64,000 nt of DNA from Planctomycetota bacterium. Its GTDB lineage: Bacteria > Planctomycetota > JAPUJT01. Of the stretch, positions 59,185 through 64,000 are shown piece by piece. Below the pieces are notes generated by a model. That model was not told where the DNA came from. It saw nothing but the letters and a program-made list of their open reading frames with translations, and did no database searches. How positions within the stretch are numbered: position 1 is the first letter of the stretch; every line of letters starts with the position of its first letter. A program made the position numbers and the translations under genes. The DNA lies in the NCBI GenBank assembly GCA_027296055.1, contig JAPUJT010000064.1:62001-126000 (forward strand), read 5' to 3'.

Positions 59185-60369
59185 ATGATGGTCGCCCCCC
59201 TGCAAGGAGTCCGCGTCCTGGATACCTCCCGAGGCGTGGCAGGGTCCTATGCCTCTTGCCTCCTGGCGGATCTTGGCGCCGATGTCCTGAAGATCGAGGA
59301 CCCTGGAGTCGGGGATCCTCTGCGCGCAGAGCCCCCGTTCACGGAGGGGGGGGAGAGCGTTGCCTTCCTCGCCCTCAACAGGAACAAGCGAGGAATTACC
59401 CTTCAGCTCGGCAAGACGAGCGGGCGACGCATCTTCACCAAGCTTCTCGGAACACACGACGTGCTTGTTCACAACGCCCGCCCCGCTCTGCTCGGGGCTC
59501 TGGGGGCCGGCCGGGCGACCCTCCGGGAGATCCGGCCCCGAATGATCACCTGCTCGATCACCCCTTTCGGGACGAGCGGCCCCTATGCTGACACCTCCGG
59601 GCCGGAACTCGTCCTGGAGGCGATGGCCGGGCTCCTTCAGGGCTCGGCCGCCGTATGGACCACGCGTTCCGGTCCGAGCCTTCGGGCTGCCGAGATGTCG
59701 GCGGGTCTCTACGCTGCACTCGGCGTGACCTCGGCGCTCCATCATCCGGGAGAGGAGGGTCTGGATCTGGAAGTAAGTCAGTTCGAGAGTCTTGCCTCTT
59801 TCCTCAGCCCGTCGTTGCAGGCGTATTTCGCATCGGCCAAAGGTCCCCCCGACGGAGGTCAGGATCCGGCCTGGTCTCCTTCCGGCATTTTTCCCGCCAG
59901 CGACGCCTCTATCGCCGTGGTCGTCACGAGCGAGCAGGCATGGAAGCAGCTCTGTGCCGCCCTGGAGATGGAGCCCCTCGTCACCGACGAGCGGTTCCTG
60001 ACGCACGAGGATCGCTTGGCAAACCGGCCCGAGCTGACGAGGATACTGGAGGAGAAATTCAGCGACCGGACCGCTGCCGAATGGGTGGAAGACCTCAGCG
60101 ATCGAGGGATCGCGGCGAGCCGATGCGTGTCGATGAAGGAACTGGCCGATGACCCCCACCTCGCGTCGAGAGGTCATATCGCATCGGTGCCGGATACACT
60201 CCTCGGGGAAGTGCGGCTGGTGGGGAGCCCTGTGCGAGTCGGCGGGGTCCAGGGCAGAATCGCCCGCTCCGCACCGCTTCTCGGGGAGCACAACGGGGAA
60301 GTCCTCGGTCGGATGCTGGGCTACTCCAAATCGGAACTGAAGAGGCTACGCGGTGAGAAGATCATATAG
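59185..60369 (+). CDS. CaiB/BaiF (class III) CoA-transferase family protein
   Basis: PLQGVRVLDTSRGVAGSYASCLLADLGADVLKIEDPGVGDPLR; NKRGITLQL; AWKQLCAALEMEPLVTDERFLTHEDRLANRPEL. Confidence 0.9.
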   Translation: MMVAPLQGVRVLDTSRGVAGSYASCLLADLGADVLKIEDPGVGDPLRAEPPFTEGGESVAFLALNRNKRGITLQLGKTSGRRIFTKLLGTHDVLVHNARPALLGALGAGRATLREIRPRMITCSITPFGTSGPYADTSGPELVLEAMAGLLQGSAAVWTTRSGPSLRAAEMSAGLYAALGVTSALHHPGEEGLDLEVSQFESLASFLSPSLQAYFASAKGPPDGGQDPAWSPSGIFPASDASIAVVVTSEQAWKQLCAALEMEPLVTDERFLTHEDRLANRPELTRILEEKFSDRTAAEWVEDLSDRGIAASRCVSMKELADDPHLASRGHIASVPDTLLGEVRLVGSPVRVGGVQGRIARSAPLLGEHNGEVLGRMLGYSKSELKRLRGEKII

Positions 60370-60754
60370 CCTTTTGATGGCGGCGATGGTCGCCGCCATC
60401 ATCTCTGTCGCCTGCGGTGGGCCGGACAAGCAGGACGATGACGACGATCAACCGAAGACCTCGCCGGTGGAGAGCGGGCATGACTACTGGCTTCAGAAGT
60501 TCGAGCCGTACATCACACCGGAGTTTCGAGCGGCCTTCCTGGCGGCGCCCGAAGATGAACTGATGGAGAAATTCGGGGAGGCGCTCCAGGAATTCCAGAC
60601 AAGGGAGTATGATCTGGAGCGGGTGAGAGCCAGGCTGACCCCGACGCAGATAGCCGAATACCGCCGCCTACCCGATCTGGCCGCCTCCCGCGAGTTTCTC
60701 GAAAAACATCTTGGAACATCCTGGCAAGGCCCCCCCGTGAGAAGAACCGACTAG
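60353..60754 (+). CDS. Small lipoprotein of unknown function with two LTPxxxxxxxxLPDxxxxxxF-like helical repeats
   Basis: GTG start; MAAMVAAIISVACGG lipobox; ITPEFRAAFLAAPEDELMEKF and LTPTQIAEYRRLPDLAASREFL. Confidence 0.6.
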   Translation: MRRSYSLLMAAMVAAIISVACGGPDKQDDDDDQPKTSPVESGHDYWLQKFEPYITPEFRAAFLAAPEDELMEKFGEALQEFQTREYDLERVRARLTPTQIAEYRRLPDLAASREFLEKHLGTSWQGPPVRRTD

Positions 60755-60771
60755 CGCTCGATGGGGCTCCC

Positions 60772-60799
60772 TTGCGCCTTATCGACCGGCCGATAGAAT
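60772..60799 (+). promoter_or_regulatory. Putative promoter of the ABC/Gld-like operon
   Basis: TTGCGC-N16-TAGAAT upstream of the GTG at 60854. Confidence 0.4.
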
Positions 60800-60853
60800 C
60801 ATTCCGATCCTATCGTAGAACGAGACGGGAATGGTCCGCAGGGAGATTCTCCA

Positions 60854-61798
60854 GTGATCGAGGTAGATCGCCTCACGAAGATGTTCGGTCAGCAGGCCGC
60901 AGTACAAGACGCCTCATTCGAGGTGGAGAAGGGGGCTGTGCTCGGATTTCTCGGCCCGAACGGTGCGGGAAAATCGACGACGATGAGGATCTTGACGTGC
61001 TTCCTGCGACCGACTCTGGGAAGGGTGGTGGTCGGCGGCCACGACGTCACGAAGGACACCCTGGCGGTGCGACGGCTGATCGGCTACCTGCCCGAGAGCA
61101 ATCCGCTCTATCTCGAGATGAAGGTCGCTGAGTATCTGAAGTATCGAGCCGGCCTGAAGGGGGTCGAGTCCTCGAGGAGGAGAGCGATCGTGAGCGAGTT
61201 GATGGCGCGGTGCGGGCTTGCCGACGTGGAACGGAAAGTGATCGGAAACCTCTCCCGCGGCTTCCGGCAAAGAGTAGGTCTCGCCGATGCGCTGCTCCAC
61301 GATCCGCAGGTCCTGATCCTGGATGAGCCGACGGTCGGACTCGACCCGAATCAGATCAAGCAGGTTCGCGAGATGATCCGGGACCTGGCGGAGAAGCGCA
61401 CCGTCATCCTCTCGACGCACATCCTACAGGAGGTCGATGCGGTCTGCGATCAGGTGATCATCATCGACAAGGGCCGCATTGTCCTGAAGGACTCGCTGGA
61501 AGGCCTCCGCAAGGGCATCGCGGCTTCCGCCCGATGCCGGGTGGAGATCCGATCTTCGGGACGAGACGTGGCCGAGTCGCTTCGGTCCATCCCCGCGGTG
61601 GCCACGGTCGAGGAGCAGAGCGGAGACGAATTTTCCGTCTATCTCCTCGACGCCAAAGGCGGAGAGGATCTCCGGGAGGCGATCTACCGGAAGACAGTCG
61701 AACGGGGATGGACCCTCCGCGATCTGAGGATGCAGACGCGAAGTCTCGAGGACATCTTCGCCGAGATCACCTTAGGGAAGGCAGGGATGGGATCGTGA
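60854..61798 (+). CDS. ABC transporter ATP-binding protein (GldA-like)
   Basis: LGFLGPNGAGKSTTMRILTCFLRPTLG; LSRGFRQRVGLADALLHDPQVLILDEPTVGLDPNQ. Confidence 0.95.
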   Translation: MIEVDRLTKMFGQQAAVQDASFEVEKGAVLGFLGPNGAGKSTTMRILTCFLRPTLGRVVVGGHDVTKDTLAVRRLIGYLPESNPLYLEMKVAEYLKYRAGLKGVESSRRRAIVSELMARCGLADVERKVIGNLSRGFRQRVGLADALLHDPQVLILDEPTVGLDPNQIKQVREMIRDLAEKRTVILSTHILQEVDAVCDQVIIIDKGRIVLKDSLEGLRKGIAASARCRVEIRSSGRDVAESLRSIPAVATVEEQSGDEFSVYLLDAKGGEDLREAIYRKTVERGWTLRDLRMQTRSLEDIFAEITLGKAGMGS

Positions 61799-62520
61799 AC
61801 CGGGTCGGTATCCAGTTCAAGCGGGAGTTCTCGGCGTATTTCATGACGCCGATGGGCTTCGTCGTGATGACGATCGTCCTGCTGTTCGCCGGATTCTTCT
61901 TCACCCAGTGGGTGATCTTCTACCGGATCGGAACGTACCAGTTGATGATCCAGCCGCTGACGATGCTGAACTGGATCATCGGACCGGTGATAGCAATGCG
62001 GCTGATCGCTGAGGAGAAGAGGAGCGGCACCTTCGAGGCCCTGATGACGGCGCCCGTGAAGGAATGGGAGATCGTGCTGGCAAAGTATCTCGGTGCAATC
62101 TTCTTCTATGCCGTCCTGTACCTGCCGACACTCCTCTACCTCGTTATCCTTTTTCATTATGCGGACGAGCCCAAGGAGGCCAACCGACCGGAGATCCTCC
62201 TCACCCTGTCCGCGTACGCTGGCCTTCTTCTGTCCGGGTGGGCCTTCATCTCGATCGGACTGTTCGTATCCACGTTGACCCGGCACCAGATCGTCGCGGC
62301 GATCGTCACTTTCCTCGCTCTGATCGTCCTCTGGGCCCTCGGCTTCGCGGCACAGACGGTAGGCGGATGGCTCGGGAGCATTCTCCTCTACATCAACTTC
62401 TTCGATCATGTCGAATCCTTCGGCCGGGGAATCATCTCGACCAAGGACGTCTTCTATTTCCTCTCCCTGATCGGCTTCTTCCTATTCCTGAGCCATCTGA
62501 GCCTCGTCCAGAAAGGGTAG
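61795..62520 (+). CDS. ABC transporter permease (GldF-like)
   Basis: GTG start overlapping the ATPase stop (GTGA); VGIQFKREFSAYFMTPMGFVVMTIVLLFAGFFF; LRLIAEEKRSGTFEALMTAPV. Confidence 0.88.
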   Translation: MNRVGIQFKREFSAYFMTPMGFVVMTIVLLFAGFFFTQWVIFYRIGTYQLMIQPLTMLNWIIGPVIAMRLIAEEKRSGTFEALMTAPVKEWEIVLAKYLGAIFFYAVLYLPTLLYLVILFHYADEPKEANRPEILLTLSAYAGLLLSGWAFISIGLFVSTLTRHQIVAAIVTFLALIVLWALGFAAQTVGGWLGSILLYINFFDHVESFGRGIISTKDVFYFLSLIGFFLFLSHLSLVQKG

Positions 62521-62529
62521 AGAGCGACC

Positions 62530-64000
62530 ATGTCCCCAGACACGGCAAATCCCCCGAGTGCGCCCCCCTCCCCCCCCGCGGCGATCACGAAGCCGACGGG
62601 AGCGGCGCGGCCATGGTTGCAGGTGGCCAACGTGGCGATGGCGGCGATTCTCGGTCTCGTGATTCTCGCAGAGGTGAACTACCTCAACAATCGCCATTAT
62701 CTTCGTATCGATCTCACGTCCAACCGACGCTATTCGATCTCGCCGAAGTCGATCCAGATCTTACGCTCTCTGGAATTCCCGATCCGCGTGGAGACGTCCT
62801 TCACGATGGGCAATGACGTCCACGTGATGGCCCGGGATCTGCTTGCCGAGTACGCCGAATACTCGGATCAGTTCATCCTGGGGGAGAACAAGAACTTCAT
62901 ACAGGACCCGACCGGCCTGGAGGAGTTTGCCGCGAGGTACAAGCTCTCCAGCTTCGAGGAGGCTCTCGACAAGGTCGTACTCGAGTACCGGGGCGGCGAG
63001 AGGCTCCGGATCGTCAAGCTGGAAGAGATGATGAAATACGGACGGGTGAACCCGTCGACGGGCCAGCCGTCGGCGTCGACGTTTCAGGGAGAGGAGAAGA
63101 TCACCTCGGCGATCCTGGATCTCACCGAAGGGCGCAAGACCGGAGTCTATTTCACCGTCGGCCACGGAGAGCTGGACATCAAGACGCTCAGTGCGCCGGG
63201 GCTCTCCAAGTGGAGAGCTCTTCTCGATCTGGAGAACTACAAGGTAGACACGATCGATCTCCTCTCCGAGGAGGAATTGCCAGAAGACTGCGACGTGATC
63301 GTGATCGTCCGCGCCAAGGATCCGTTCCGTCCAGAGGAGGAAGAAGCGCTGAAGAAGTATCTCGATGGCGGAGGACACCTCTTGCTCCTCGCCGGATTTC
63401 GAGATCGACCGGGGCTCGAGTCGATCCTCTCCGACTGGGGGATCGATCTCCGTAACGACGTCGTCTGCCTGCTTCAGCCCCGGCTGACGGAGATCGTGAT
63501 CGGCGAGTATCTGCCTCACCCGATCACCGCCCCGCTGAAGGGTCAGCGCATCACACCGTATCAGGCCCGTTCGGTGAGCCTTCTCGAGCCTCTTCCTGAT
63601 GGCGTGGAAGGGACCATCCTCTTCCAGTCTCCCGCAGAGGCATGGGGAGAGACCCGCTGGCAGCGCGGGGCTCCCGTGAAGGAGGATGCCGATGATCACG
63701 AGGGTCCGGTGCCGATGGCCGTGGCGCTGGAGAGAAAGGGTGACGACGACGAGAAGGCGCGAGTCGCCGTCGTCGGCTCGGCGTTCTTCGTGATGAACTC
63801 CCGATCGTTCCTCGGCATGCCGGTAGCCCAGATCGAAGAGGGGGCCAACGACGATCTGGCCCTGAACCTTATCGGCTGGCTCACCGCGCGGGAACGCGTC
63901 ATAGGGGTGGCCGGGAAGAAGATAGGCATCCCCAAGGTGCGCATTCTCGAGAAGGGGGACCGGATCACGATCTATCTCTTCTGTCTGGCCATCCTGCCGG
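62530..64000 (+). CDS. GldG-like ABC-associated auxiliary protein, truncated by right edge
   Basis: Not in ORF track (runs off end). MSPDTANPPSAPPSPPAAITKPTG...EVNYLNNRHYLRIDLTSNRRYSISPKSIQILRSLEFPIRVETSF...YFTVGHGELDIK. Confidence 0.85.
   Translation, partial: MSPDTANPPSAPPSPPAAITKPTGAARPWLQVANVAMAAILGLVILAEVNYLNNRHYLRIDLTSNRRYSISPKSIQILRSLEFPIRVETSFTMGNDVHVMARDLLAEYAEYSDQFILGENKNFIQDPTGLEEFAARYKLSSFEEALDKVVLEYRGGERLRIVKLEEMMKYGRVNPSTGQPSASTFQGEEKITSAILDLTEGRKTGVYFTVGHGELDIKTLSAPGLSKWRALLDLENYKVDTIDLLSEEELPEDCDVIVIVRAKDPFRPEEEEALKKYLDGGGHLLLLAGFRDRPGLESILSDWGIDLRNDVVCLLQPRLTEIVIGEYLPHPITAPLKGQRITPYQARSVSLLEPLPDGVEGTILFQSPAEAWGETRWQRGAPVKEDADDHEGPVPMAVALERKGDDDEKARVAVVGSAFFVMNSRSFLGMPVAQIEEGANDDLALNLIGWLTARERVIGVAGKKIGIPKVRILEKGDRITIYLFCLAILP

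Noticed and set aside
58654-60291. 545-aa minus-strand ORF
   Set aside because: Spans two convincingly coding plus-strand genes (FBP aldolase/phosphatase and CoA-transferase).

Overview
High-GC bacterial chromosomal segment that very probably contains the replication origin. dnaA (43.5 kb), dnaN, a DciA-like DUF721 gene, gyrB and gyrA lie together, and gene orientation flips at about 43 kb: almost all genes to the left are on the minus strand and almost all to the right on the plus strand. Left flank: partial DNA methylase, secreted TPR/DnaJ-zinc-finger protein, GT2-methyltransferase, accA, sigma-54 AAA+ activator without an HTH, PLP enzyme, sppA, rluD, agmatinase plus pyruvoyl-dependent arginine decarboxylase, and mutS. 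From 15 to 40 kb there is a large surface-glycan locus. It holds GT2, GT4, GT2-linker-GT4 fusions, Trm112-like/methyltransferase(/GT2) proteins, two tandem YfhO-family membrane proteins, a sulfatase-superfamily enzyme and a WbaP/WcaJ-type initiating transferase. Next come murD, a PEGA lipoprotein, two tRNA-Ser genes and lepB. The right arm carries panB-panE between gyrB and gyrA, a SPOR lipoprotein, hyuA-hyuB, an archaeal-type FBP aldolase/phosphatase, a class III CoA-transferase and a GldA/F/G-like ABC system running off the right edge. The most promising undescribed element is the glycan locus. Its glycosyltransferases share a linker signature (RxxIQxxRxxxDxEILxxFG), and one giant fused GT carries a C-terminal domain that also appears inside both YfhO proteins. 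No CRISPR array, rRNA, transposase or prophage was recognised. All family calls are from reading translated sequence; no database search was run.
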